A stretch of 64,000 nt of DNA from Acidimicrobiia bacterium (lineage in GTDB: Bacteria > Acidobacteriota > Terriglobia > Bryobacterales > Bryobacteraceae). The DNA lies in NCBI GenBank assembly GCA_016871315.1, contig VFZE01000006.1, positions 1-64,000 on the forward strand. The letters run 5' to 3'. Both the position numbers and the translations under genes were made by a program. Shown here piece by piece: positions 16,174 through 24,842 of the stretch. Position 1 is the first letter of the stretch. Each line of letters starts with the position of its first letter. The notes beneath the pieces are model-generated. The model made no database searches. It was not told the origin of the DNA and worked only from the letters and a program-made list of their open reading frames with translations.

Positions 16174-19100
16174 ATGAAAAAACTACTGTTTGGAATATTG
16201 ACATTAAGCATGTGGGCGGTTTGCGCGCATGCACAGTCCACGTTCGGAGTGATTCTTGGAACGGCGAGAGACGCGACGGGAGCGGTGATAGAGGGCGCGA
16301 CGGTGAAGCTGACCAACGTCGGGGAGAACACGTCGCGGGAAACGAGGACGAACGCGACGGGCGATTACGAATTCCAGAACAGCAAGCCAGGCAGCTATGC
16401 GGTGTCGGTGAGCCGTGCGGGTTTTCGTGCATTTACGGCGACGGGGGTTGTGCTGGCGGCGCGGCAGACGGTGCGGCTGGACGCGATGCTGCAGGTGGGA
16501 GAAGTGACGCAGACGGTGGAGGTGGAAGCGACGGCGGGAGTGATCGCGACCGATTCGCCGGCAATCACCTCGACGCTGACGGCGGTGCGAGTGGCGAATC
16601 TGCCGGCGAACGTGCGTGGGAGCGGGAATACAAGTCCTTATGCCTTGATAGCGACGCTGCCGGGAGTGCAGGCCGACAACGGCAATGCATTTTCGATTCA
16701 GGGCGGGCTGCCGGCGCAATCGGAGTCGAGCGTGGACGGGATCTCGATCACGGCGGTGACGGGGAACAGTCCGAACCGGAACCTGTTTCCGTCGGTGGAG
16801 TCGATCGCGGAGATCAAGGTGCAGGGTGTTGGGAACACGGCGGAATATGGCGCTCCGGGAGACATCACGACGATTTCCAAGTCGGGCGGGAACGAATATC
16901 ACGGGGCGCTGTTCTGGTACCACCAGAACAGCGCGATGGACGCGCGGACGTTCGGGCAGAACCGGCTGCCGTTCAAGATCGGGAACACGTTCGGGGGCAC
17001 GCTGGGCGGACCGGTGAAGGTGCCGGGGGTCTATGACGGGAAGAACCGGACGTTCTTCTTTTTCACCTGGGAATCGCTACGGTTTCCGCGGCAGACAACG
17101 ATTCAGAATTCGGTGCCGACGCCGCGGATGCGGAACGGCGATTTTTCGGCGGAGGGGGTGAACATCCGCGATCCGTTCACGGGGCAAGCTTTTCCGGGGA
17201 ACGTGATTCCCGGCAGCCGGATCAACGCGATACCCAGGGCTATCCTGCCGTTCTACCCGCTGCCAACGGCGGGCGGGGAGCGATTCGCGGCGGCCAATTT
17301 CGTGGACAACCGTTCGGCGAAGCTGAGCTCGGATCAGTGGGACGCGCGAATGGACCATCAGTTCAGCACGCGGCATTCGGTGTTTGGCCGATACACGAGC
17401 AAGAACAATCCCTCGATCCGGCCGAACAATCTGTTGCTTCCCTCCGATACAGGGTTCACCGATCACCGGCAGGCGGTGGTGACCTACACGTACACGATCC
17501 GGCCGAACCTGCTGAACGAATTCCGGGGAGGGATCTCGTATGCGCATTCGGGTTCGGATTTTCCGTTCGACGGGCGGAGCTTCACCAACAGCCTGAATTT
17601 GCGAGACATTCAGCGGGACATCTTTTTTAACGCACTGCCGAATTTTTCGATCGACCGTTTGACAAGCTTCAATAAGGGACGCCCTGGGTTTTCGGTGAGC
17701 TGGAACACGCAGTTCATCGACAATCTGACGTGGATCAAGGGGCGCCACACATTCAAGTTCGGGGCTGACATCCGGCGGCTGAGGGCGGAGACGAACCTGG
17801 GATTCACGACCGGGGACAACTACGGCGACTATATCTTCAACGGGAACTTCAGCGGCGCGCCGTTCGCGGATTTCCTGCTGGGCGTGCCTGTGACCACGTC
17901 GATCGCGGTGGTCAGCAGGGATAACGATGGGCGGGCGACGCATTACAAAGCTTACGCACAGGATTCGTTCAAGCTGACGCCGAGACTGACGCTGGACCTG
18001 GGCGTGCGGTATGAGTTTCATCCGGGGTACACGGACGCGGGGCTGAACATCGCGAACTTCGACCGGACGATTCCGGTGACAGGGCGGGTGCTGATCATGT
18101 CGGATCCGGAGGCGCGTCAGTTTCTCGCGCCGGGAGTGCTGACGTCGGTGAACGCCTGCCCCGGCGCGGCGATTGGAGGTGTGCCATGCACGCCGTTCGT
18201 GACGGCGAAAGAGGCGGGGGTTCCCGAATCGCTGCGGCGGAATTACTATGCGCAGTTCCTGCCGCGGGCGGGATTCGCCTACCGTCTGAACGACAAGACG
18301 ACGATCCGCGGCAGCTATGGGATGTACAACATGATTCTGCTGGGCTCGATTTTCTTTTCGCTCACCGGGACGGTGCAAAGCGACGTGCGCTCGTTCAACA
18401 ACGTGGGCGCCGATGGCCGTCCGGTGTTCCAGCTGCCGGACACGCGGACGCCTGGGAGCGGCATCCGGTCGAGCGCGCTGGGCACGTTCGAGTTCCGCAC
18501 CGCGAACCAGATCGACATCCGGCCGCCTTACATGATGCAGTGGTCGGTCTCGGTGGACCGGCAGGTGAGCAACGACGTGGGGTTGCGATTGTCCTATATC
18601 GCGAACAAGTCGACGAATCTGCCTTGGGCGCCGGACCTGAATCAGCCCGTTGCCTCGACGGAGTTTTTCTCGCGCAGGCCGCTGACGGATCGGCCATTTC
18701 CGAACTGGGGATTGATCTACAGCCGGGACGCGGGAGCGAATTCGCTGTACAACGCGCTGCAAGCGGAGTTGAACCGGCGTTACTTCAAGGGGTTGGCGTT
18801 CACGACGGCCTACACGTTCGCCAAGCATCTGGGGGATAATGCCGGGCCGAATCCGGGAGGCTTCGCGGGAGAAACAGGTGGCGGGCGTGTGACCGATTCT
18901 CACAACCGGCGAGGGGACCGCGGCGACGTGTACGCGACCAGGCGGCACCGTTCGATTTCGACGCTGGTGTACGATTTGCCGTTCGGGAAGGGGAAGCGGT
19001 TCGGAGCGGGTGCGTCGCGGGTGTTGGAGATGCTGATCGGCGGCTGGAGCGGGTCGACGATTCTGTCGCTGCAAACAGGGCCGTTCATGACGCCGGTATT

Positions 19101-19566
19101 TTCCGGCGGCGATCCGTCGGGTACGAACGCGCCGAGGCGGGGCACGCAGCGGCCGGACCGGGTGGGGGAAGGCGCGGTGGCCAATCCTGGAATCGCGCAA
19201 TGGCTGGACCGCAGCGCGTTCCTTTGTCCGGGCCGCGCGGCGGGCGCGCTGCAATTCAACTGTTCAGTGGGCGTGGTTCCGGGGCGCGACCCGGCGCCGA
19301 TCGGACGGTTCGGCAATTCCGGCGTGGGCATCCTGACGGGGCCGGGCACGGTGGGCTGGAACCTGGGATTGTCGAAGCGGCTACAGTGGACGGAGCGGAT
19401 GTCGCTGAAGCTGGAAGGCAGCTTCACGAACTTCATCAACCGGAACAATCTGAATGACCCGATCCTGAACGTGGCCGATAATAATTTCGGGCGGATCACC
19501 TCGGGGCGAGGAATCGAGTTCGGCGGAGGACGCACCGGGCAGGTGGCGGTCAGGGTGGAGTTCTAA
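16174..19566 (+). CDS. TonB-dependent receptor with N-terminal carboxypeptidase-regulatory domain
   Basis: A 1130-residue outer-membrane protein of the acidobacterial Oar-like type. After the signal peptide (MKKLLFGILTLSMWAVCAHA) a carboxypeptidase-regulatory-like beta-sandwich (ATGAVIEGATVKLTNVGEN, TNATGDYEFQNSKPGSYAV) precedes the plug (VDGISITAVTG, EIKVQGVGNTAEYG) and a long beta-barrel (RHTFKFGADIRRL, YAQDSFKLTPRLTLDLGVRY, MQWSVSVDRQVSNDVGL), ending FGGGRTGQVAVRVEF. Such receptors import large substrates such as glycans or peptides, or act in surface organisation; the substrate here is not predictable. I chose ATG 16174 because it gives the signal peptide and follows the promoter at 16121-16148. 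The longer frame from 16024 crosses that promoter. Confidence 0.94.
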   Translation: MKKLLFGILTLSMWAVCAHAQSTFGVILGTARDATGAVIEGATVKLTNVGENTSRETRTNATGDYEFQNSKPGSYAVSVSRAGFRAFTATGVVLAARQTVRLDAMLQVGEVTQTVEVEATAGVIATDSPAITSTLTAVRVANLPANVRGSGNTSPYALIATLPGVQADNGNAFSIQGGLPAQSESSVDGISITAVTGNSPNRNLFPSVESIAEIKVQGVGNTAEYGAPGDITTISKSGGNEYHGALFWYHQNSAMDARTFGQNRLPFKIGNTFGGTLGGPVKVPGVYDGKNRTFFFFTWESLRFPRQTTIQNSVPTPRMRNGDFSAEGVNIRDPFTGQAFPGNVIPGSRINAIPRAILPFYPLPTAGGERFAAANFVDNRSAKLSSDQWDARMDHQFSTRHSVFGRYTSKNNPSIRPNNLLLPSDTGFTDHRQAVVTYTYTIRPNLLNEFRGGISYAHSGSDFPFDGRSFTNSLNLRDIQRDIFFNALPNFSIDRLTSFNKGRPGFSVSWNTQFIDNLTWIKGRHTFKFGADIRRLRAETNLGFTTGDNYGDYIFNGNFSGAPFADFLLGVPVTTSIAVVSRDNDGRATHYKAYAQDSFKLTPRLTLDLGVRYEFHPGYTDAGLNIANFDRTIPVTGRVLIMSDPEARQFLAPGVLTSVNACPGAAIGGVPCTPFVTAKEAGVPESLRRNYYAQFLPRAGFAYRLNDKTTIRGSYGMYNMILLGSIFFSLTGTVQSDVRSFNNVGADGRPVFQLPDTRTPGSGIRSSALGTFEFRTANQIDIRPPYMMQWSVSVDRQVSNDVGLRLSYIANKSTNLPWAPDLNQPVASTEFFSRRPLTDRPFPNWGLIYSRDAGANSLYNALQAELNRRYFKGLAFTTAYTFAKHLGDNAGPNPGGFAGETGGGRVTDSHNRRGDRGDVYATRRHRSISTLVYDLPFGKGKRFGAGASRVLEMLIGGWSGSTILSLQTGPFMTPVFSGGDPSGTNAPRRGTQRPDRVGEGAVANPGIAQWLDRSAFLCPGRAAGALQFNCSVGVVPGRDPAPIGRFGNSGVGILTGPGTVGWNLGLSKRLQWTERMSLKLEGSFTNFINRNNLNDPILNVADNNFGRITSGRGIEFGGGRTGQVAVRVEF

Positions 19567-19589
19567 CCGCCGCCGGCTGTAGGTGGGGC

Positions 19590-21539
19590 TCAGGGTCTCG
19601 GCACGATGCGTGACAGGAGCTTGGAGATATCGAAGCGTGTGCCGACGAAGAAGCGCAGGTCGTCGGTGGCGGGGTCGTCCTTCCCCTTAAACCCGATGTT
19701 GGCGTTGAAGCCGATGTAGAAGGGGGATTGGGGGATCTTGAACCTGCCGCCCAGTTCGGCGCGCCAGGGAACGGGGCGATCCGCGCGGCGGAAATTGGTG
19801 AACTGGCCGAGGGCGACGTCGAGAAAACTGATGAGCTCCGGGGCGACGGTCTGGCGGCGCGGGTCGAGCAGGAAATGGCCGAAGCGGAGGCCATAGCTGT
19901 GCATGGTGTGGAGGCGGCGGAAGAGCGCCGGTGACTCGCGGCCGTCCTTGTCGACCTTGACGGGGCCGGTGGGAGTGGCGAGGACTTGGAAGCGCGCGAG
20001 TGGAGCGAAGAAGAGGGCGTTCTCGCGGCCGTCGAACTTCCAGTTGGCCCAGCGTGGCATCTTGGGGGCGTAGATTTCCACGCCGATGAGGGCGGAGTTG
20101 GACTGCTGGAAAAGCTGGAGGACTTCGGGAGCCGCGGCGGTCCTGCCGCCGGCCACGCCGGCCTGGGCGAGGCGGGCTTCGAAGGCGGTGTTGAGGAGCC
20201 AGCCGCCGGGGACTTCGGAGGGGTCATAGCGTGCGAACTCCTCGAGGGCTTTGTCGAGATTTTCCAGGCGTGCCATCAGGAGAGTTCGGATCGTGCGCAT
20301 GTTGTTTGCCGTGCTGAGTTTCTCTTGATAGGTGTTGTAGATGGTTTGTGTCGTCTGGTAGCCGGCGGTACTCCATCCAATGCTGGTCCCCAGGGAAGTC
20401 ATGTCGAAAAGCCCGACGTGGGATTTGAGAATGGTGATCTGCGCGCGTTCCGAGGCCAGGCATTCGGCGTTGCTGAGGCTGGATTCGAGGTTCTCGATCG
20501 CCTTGGTAAGTACGTCCTGGAAAGCCTTGAGGGCCTGAACGGCAAGACTAACCATCTCGGCGCGTTCCATTGGAGTGGCGTTGTCGCTGGTGAAGTTTGG
20601 GAAGCGCTTGTCGAAGTCATGACCGTCCCAGCGGTCGACTGTTTCCTGAAGCTGTTTGAGTTCCTCGGCGGCGCGGGCGGGGCGGCCGCAGGGGTTGGCG
20701 TAGCGCTCGGGGAGGGTGGAGTGCCAGTTGACGTCGATGTTGAGAGCGAGGAAATAGTCGGCGGAGGTGAATTCGCGCTTGCGCTCCTTCTCTCCGGCAG
20801 CCGTGTTGGTGTCAACGTCCTGGTTGGCGACGGTGGCGCCGGCGCTGAAGTAGGCGCGGACGCGGCCCCAATCGAAGCCGACGGTTTCCACCAGGGCGTA
20901 ATCGGTGGTGGCGCCGATCTCGCCGCCATCTTTGAGTGCGGTGACGCGGACGGTTTGTCCGGCGAAGAGGCGGCGGTTCATGCCTGCGGTGAAGGTTTGC
21001 TGAGGCTGGGTGGCTGTGGCGGCGTTGACGGATGCAGTGTCGAAGTCGGCGAGCGTGCCCTTGGGGTCGAAGACTTCGGCGCGGACCTGGTCGGCGGAGC
21101 CGATGACGGCGCCTTTGATTACCTGGTCGCCTTCCTTGGGAGGCTGGAGCAGTATACGGACGGTGTTTGCCTTGACTTCCACCTTGTCGGATTCTGAACT
21201 GGAGGGTCCGGCAACCCAGACGAGCCAGCCTGCGAGGAGTTTGCCTTCATACTTATCGTCAAGCTTTTTGATGGCGGCGGCGTTATCTGCGCTAACGGAG
21301 CTGAGGGCGAATTCCAGCTGGCCTTGGTTCTCGGCAGTGGCGCTGGCAGTGAGAATGTCCTTGGCTTCAGTTCCCTTGATCTTGATCTGAAGCTTCCACT
21401 CACCCAAGGCGTGGACCTTGGCGCGGATCTTGGATTGTCCGGCAAACAGAGGCGCGTTGATCGCGGGTCTTATCTGGGCGGAAGAGGTTGCCGGGAGCAG
21501 GATCGTGCAGAGAGCAATTAGTTTTCGGAAAGTGGTCAT
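19590..21539 (-). CDS. Exported protein of unknown function (possible outer-membrane barrel end)
   Basis: A 649-residue protein with signal peptide LIALCTILLPATSSAQ. The N-terminal third has two related phrases, LFAGQSKIRAKVHALGEW and LFAGQTVRVTALKDGG, suggesting an internal beta-rich repeat. The middle (about 270-440) is helical (ERAEMVSLAVQALKAFQDVL, TIRTLLMARLENLDKALEEF). The last about 100 residues alternate hydrophobic and polar residues and end SPFYIGFNANIGFKG then FFVGTRFDISKLL, as in small outer-membrane beta-barrels. I do not recognise the family. The start is supported by a strong AGGAGG on the minus strand seven bases before ATG 21539. The start codon overlaps by two bases the ATG of the divergent cupin relic. 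Confidence 0.75.
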   Translation of the reverse strand: MTTFRKLIALCTILLPATSSAQIRPAINAPLFAGQSKIRAKVHALGEWKLQIKIKGTEAKDILTASATAENQGQLEFALSSVSADNAAAIKKLDDKYEGKLLAGWLVWVAGPSSSESDKVEVKANTVRILLQPPKEGDQVIKGAVIGSADQVRAEVFDPKGTLADFDTASVNAATATQPQQTFTAGMNRRLFAGQTVRVTALKDGGEIGATTDYALVETVGFDWGRVRAYFSAGATVANQDVDTNTAAGEKERKREFTSADYFLALNIDVNWHSTLPERYANPCGRPARAAEELKQLQETVDRWDGHDFDKRFPNFTSDNATPMERAEMVSLAVQALKAFQDVLTKAIENLESSLSNAECLASERAQITILKSHVGLFDMTSLGTSIGWSTAGYQTTQTIYNTYQEKLSTANNMRTIRTLLMARLENLDKALEEFARYDPSEVPGGWLLNTAFEARLAQAGVAGGRTAAAPEVLQLFQQSNSALIGVEIYAPKMPRWANWKFDGRENALFFAPLARFQVLATPTGPVKVDKDGRESPALFRRLHTMHSYGLRFGHFLLDPRRQTVAPELISFLDVALGQFTNFRRADRPVPWRAELGGRFKIPQSPFYIGFNANIGFKGKDDPATDDLRFFVGTRFDISKLLSRIVPRP

Positions 21540-22071
21540 GAAGAGCCTCCTGGTTCATCAGACCGTGAAGGGGGCGGCTTTTCCTTCCTGGATCGAGAAG
21601 AAATGTTTAGACCGTGAGGCGAACTTCAACGCCCTGTCGCAGACGGGAGGCAACAAGTCATTCACGCTGCAGTCGACCGAGCTATCCTGGGAGGCGATCA
21701 CACCGCCGGGAGCGCCGCCGGGGCTGATGCAGCGCATGAACGGGGGGAAGGGAACGGTGCGATACCGGCGCGCGTTGCGGCCGGAGGTTTTCCATACCAA
21801 CTGGTCTTATGTGGATCACGCGGTGGCGCCGCCGGGCGCCTCGATAGGCAGGCACCGCCACGAAGGCGTGGAGGAGTTCTATTAGGTGATGGCGGGCGAA
21901 GGCGTGGTGAGCATCGGCAAGGAACAGGCCGTGATCAAGGCGGGCGAGGCCGTGCCCGTGTTCCTGAACGAGGTTCATGGGATGGAGAATCAGGCCGCTG
22001 CGGATTGGGAACTAATGATCGCCGGGGTTGCCCGAACCAAGTGGGCGCTGGACACCACCGACGTGCCGTGA
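21538..22071 (+). pseudogene. Cupin-domain protein gene broken by one in-frame TAG
   Basis: From ATG 21538 the frame reads through RPEVFHTNWSYVDHAVAPPG and IGRHRHEGVEEFY, then TAG at 21883-21885, then continues in the same frame VMAGEGVVSIGKEQAVIKAG, AVPVFLNEVHGMEN to a stop at 22071. HxH...E and the later H are cupin metal ligands and lie on both sides of the stop. Cupins usually read EEFYYVMxGEG here, so the TAG stands where TAC or TAT for Tyr is expected; a single substitution explains it. Without suppression the product lacks the second cupin motif. The start codon shares two bases with the divergent gene's start, so any promoter must lie inside that gene. A sequencing error is also possible. 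Confidence 0.8.
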
Positions 22072-22078
22072 ACGGCCC

Positions 22079-23407
22079 TCAGCCGGAGGAGTGAAATTCA
22101 TCCGCCATGGCGCTGATCCAGCTCTTGAGCAGCCGCCTGTGTTCCTGAAGGACGGAGGAAGCTGCGTCACTCCGAGCCATGTTGTGCGATTCGCCGGGAT
22201 CGGCCAACAGGTCGAAAAGTTGCTCAGGCCGGGCGCCGCCGTTGAAGCGGACGTATTTGTATCGCGAGGTGCGGAGCATGCGGCCTTCGCGGGATTGGCC
22301 GCCGTAGAGGAGCTCGGAGACGACGAAGGGGCGGGTGAGATGTTGTCCGGTGAGGGCAGGGCGGAGGCTGACGCCGCGTTGGTCAGGAGGGGGAGCGATG
22401 GAGGCAAAATCGCAGAGGGTGGGGAGAATGTCGGCGAGGGAGGCGAGGGAGCGGCGGTCGACCTTGCCTTGATCGACGCCGGGGCCAGCGATGATGAGCG
22501 GGACCTTGGCGGTTTCCTCCCAGAAGGCCGCCTTCTGGACCCAGCGGTGCGCGCCCATGCCTTCGCCATGATCGGAGGCGAAGACGACGAGGGTGTTGCG
22601 GTCCAGTTGGGTGTCGTGGAGGGCTTGAAGGACGCGGCCGATTTCGCGGTCGACATCTTCGACGAAGCGGTAGTAGCCGTGTAAGTAGTGGCGGACGTCG
22701 TCGCGGAGCCATTGGGAAGCGATGCCGACGGCCTGCGACATGAGATCGTAGCCGGTGGTGCGGTGGTATTGGAGGAACTCGGGCTCGAGGGGATCGACAG
22801 CCATGTTTGCGGGCGCGGGCGGGAACTTGCCGATGTCGGGGTAGGAGTGGGCGCCGGGATGGGCGCGGATCCAGTCGCAGATGTCGTGGGGGTTGAGGAA
22901 GGAGGCGACCATGAGGAAAGGGTCCTTCTCCTTGCGGTTGCGGAGCCAGGCGGCGCAGTCGGTGGCGAGCGGGCCGTCCATCTGGGCGCCCTTGCCGGAC
23001 TTGGAAGAGATGCGGCGGAAGCCGCGGACGTCGCCGTTGGGGCGGGGAAGATGCCACTTGCCGCCGTAGACGGTTTCATAGCCGGCCTGGGTGAAGAGCT
23101 CGCCCATGGTGGCCATTCCCGCGTGGATGGCCTGGTTGTTGGCGCGGACGCCGGTTTCGTGCGGCATGCGGCCGGTGAAGATGGAGCCGCGCGAGGGCGA
23201 GCAGACGGGATAGGTACAGTAGGTTTCCGAGAAGCTGACGCCGCGAGCGGCGAGCGAGTCCATGGCGGGAGTTTGGAGCCACGGGTTGCCGGCGGCGGAG
23301 AGGGCTTCAGGGGATTGCTGATCGGTGAGGAGGATGAGGATGTTGGGGCGCTCGACGGGTGCGGCCAAGGAAGCCGCCGCGGTGGAAAGAAAGCTCCTGC
23401 GAGTCAT
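22079..23407 (-). CDS. Sulfatase (FGly-type), Tat-exported
   Basis: A 442-residue type I sulfatase with a twin-arginine start (MTRRSFLSTAAASLA). The active-site signature CSPSRGSIFTGR places the formylglycine precursor at Cys69 within C-x-P-x-R. Metal ligands are visible in PNILILLTDQQ and FASDHGEGMG. The C-terminal part ends in the usual LFDLLADPGESHNMA. Substrate specificity cannot be read, and carbohydrate sulfates are typical targets of such exported enzymes. Maturation needs an anaerobic radical SAM activator or an FGE, and none is evident in the window; the adjacent radical SAM protein is of the HemN type, not AtsB-like. It is divergent from the radical SAM operon across 76 bases. Confidence 0.92.
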   Translation of the reverse strand: MTRRSFLSTAAASLAAPVERPNILILLTDQQSPEALSAAGNPWLQTPAMDSLAARGVSFSETYCTYPVCSPSRGSIFTGRMPHETGVRANNQAIHAGMATMGELFTQAGYETVYGGKWHLPRPNGDVRGFRRISSKSGKGAQMDGPLATDCAAWLRNRKEKDPFLMVASFLNPHDICDWIRAHPGAHSYPDIGKFPPAPANMAVDPLEPEFLQYHRTTGYDLMSQAVGIASQWLRDDVRHYLHGYYRFVEDVDREIGRVLQALHDTQLDRNTLVVFASDHGEGMGAHRWVQKAAFWEETAKVPLIIAGPGVDQGKVDRRSLASLADILPTLCDFASIAPPPDQRGVSLRPALTGQHLTRPFVVSELLYGGQSREGRMLRTSRYKYVRFNGGARPEQLFDLLADPGESHNMARSDAASSVLQEHRRLLKSWISAMADEFHSSG

Positions 23408-23435
23408 GATGGCAAGGGTTTCCGCTCATTGTTGA

Positions 23436-23441
23436 TATACT
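23436..23441 (+). promoter_or_regulatory. Candidate -10 element (TATACT) for the radical SAM operon
   Basis: TATACT lies 42 bases upstream of the GTG at 23484 in the 76-base divergent spacer between the sulfatase and the radical SAM gene. I find no good -35 at 16-18 bases upstream, so an activator or an alternative sigma factor may be involved. Confidence 0.4.
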
Positions 23442-23483
23442 GAGCATACCGCAGAGAATTTGGGGAATTGAGGGGCGGCAGCG

Positions 23484-24842
23484 GTGAACCTAGCGGGGCC
23501 TGGCAGGTTACTTGTGACGACAGAACCCAAGATCGAGCGATCCACTGAGGAAGGCACCAAGGCCGGGAATTATTTTGTCTCGAACTACCCGCCATACTCG
23601 TTCTGGAAACGGGAGCATGCAGGTGAAGCGCAGGCTGTGATCGGACGCCCGCCGGCGGTGGATTCGCCGCTGGGGATCTATGTGCACATTCCGTTTTGCC
23701 GGAAGCGGTGCCATTTTTGCTACTTCAAGGTGTACACGGACAAGAACGCCTCCGAGGTGGATGGGTATCTGGATTCGCTGATCGCGGAGATGGAGATCTA
23801 CGCGAGGCAGCCCTATGTTGGCGGGCGGAAGCCGTCGTTCATCTATTTCGGCGGCGGGACTCCTTCCTATATTTCGACGACACAGCTGACCAGGCTGGTG
23901 GAGGGGATGAAGGGGCTGTTGAGCTGGGACGGCGCCGAGGAAGTGGCGTTTGAATGCGAGCCGGGAACGCTGACCGAACCGAAGCTGCGTGTGATCCAGG
24001 AACTCGGCGTGACGCGGCTGAGCCTGGGGATTGAGAACTTTCACGATGAGGTTTTGCAGGCGAACGGCCGGGCACACCTGTCAAAGGAGATTTACGCGAC
24101 ATACAAGCTGGCGCGGGAGATCGGGTTTTCGCAGATCAATATCGATCTGATCGCGGGAATGGTGGGGGAGACGGATGAGAACTGGCGGAATTCGGTGCGG
24201 CGGACGGTGGAGCTTTCTCCGGAGAGCGTAACGATCTACCAGATGGAGATCCCCTACAACACGACGATCTTTCAGGAGATGAAGGTGTTCGGGGAGACGG
24301 TGGCTCCAGTGGCGGGCTGGGCGAAGAAGAGGGATTGGGTCGGCTACGCGTTTGCGGAACTGGAGAAGGCGGGTTACACGGTGTGCAGCGCCTACACGGC
24401 GGTGAAGGATCCGAAGCAGCGGTTTTTGTACCGGGACATGCTGTGGCAAGGGGCGGACATGCTGGGGCTTGGGGTAGCGTCGTTCTCGCATGTGCAGGGG
24501 GTGCATTTTCAGAACGAGCACGAGTTTGAGATTTACCGGGAGCGGATCGCGCGGGGAGAGTTGCCGATATACCGTGCGCTGAAGCCGTCCGATGAGGACC
24601 GGATGATCCGAGAGTTTGTCCTGCAGATGAAGCTGGGGCGTGTAAGGAAGTCGTATTTTCAGGAGAAGTTCGGCGTGGATGTGGAGCAGCGGTTCGCGGC
24701 TCCGCTGGAGAAAATGCAGGACGAGGGAATTCTGAATCTGGAACAGGGCACGCTGAGGCTGAACCGCGAGGGGCTGTTGCGCGTGGATGGACTGCTGCCG
24801 GAGTTTTTCAAGCCGGAACACCGCGTGGCGAGGCGGGTGTGA
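23484..24842 (+). CDS. HemN-like radical SAM protein, probably not a haem enzyme
   Basis: A 452-residue cytoplasmic protein. YVHIPFCRKRCHFCYF carries the radical SAM cluster ligands Cys72, Cys76 and Cys79 in the HemN-type CxxxCxxC spacing. FGGGTPSY (second HemN motif), RLSLGIENF, INIDLIAGM and the C-terminal HemN-like winged domain (PSDEDRMIREFVLQMKLGRV) follow. The N-terminal extension with SNYPPYSFW is unlike HemN or HemW. Its operon partners (halogenase-like flavoprotein, acyl-CoA ligase, antiporter) suggest a role like the class C radical SAM methylases or cyclopropanases, which share this fold, but that is inference. The start is GTG 23484 with a gagggg site upstream; the stop overlaps the next start as GTGA. 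Confidence 0.85.
   Translation: MNLAGPGRLLVTTEPKIERSTEEGTKAGNYFVSNYPPYSFWKREHAGEAQAVIGRPPAVDSPLGIYVHIPFCRKRCHFCYFKVYTDKNASEVDGYLDSLIAEMEIYARQPYVGGRKPSFIYFGGGTPSYISTTQLTRLVEGMKGLLSWDGAEEVAFECEPGTLTEPKLRVIQELGVTRLSLGIENFHDEVLQANGRAHLSKEIYATYKLAREIGFSQINIDLIAGMVGETDENWRNSVRRTVELSPESVTIYQMEIPYNTTIFQEMKVFGETVAPVAGWAKKRDWVGYAFAELEKAGYTVCSAYTAVKDPKQRFLYRDMLWQGADMLGLGVASFSHVQGVHFQNEHEFEIYRERIARGELPIYRALKPSDEDRMIREFVLQMKLGRVRKSYFQEKFGVDVEQRFAAPLEKMQDEGILNLEQGTLRLNREGLLRVDGLLPEFFKPEHRVARRV

Noticed and set aside
23484-24842. Radical SAM protein as an anaerobic coproporphyrinogen dehydrogenase (hemN) or HemW
   Set aside because: The cluster spacing is shared, but the N-terminal extension and the operon with halogenase-like and ligase genes do not fit haem synthesis. 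I left the gene symbol empty.
22079-24842. STM4012/STM4013-type radical SAM plus sulfatase unit
   Set aside because: The two genes are divergent, the sulfatase is a Tat-exported CSPSR type, and other genes of that cluster are absent.
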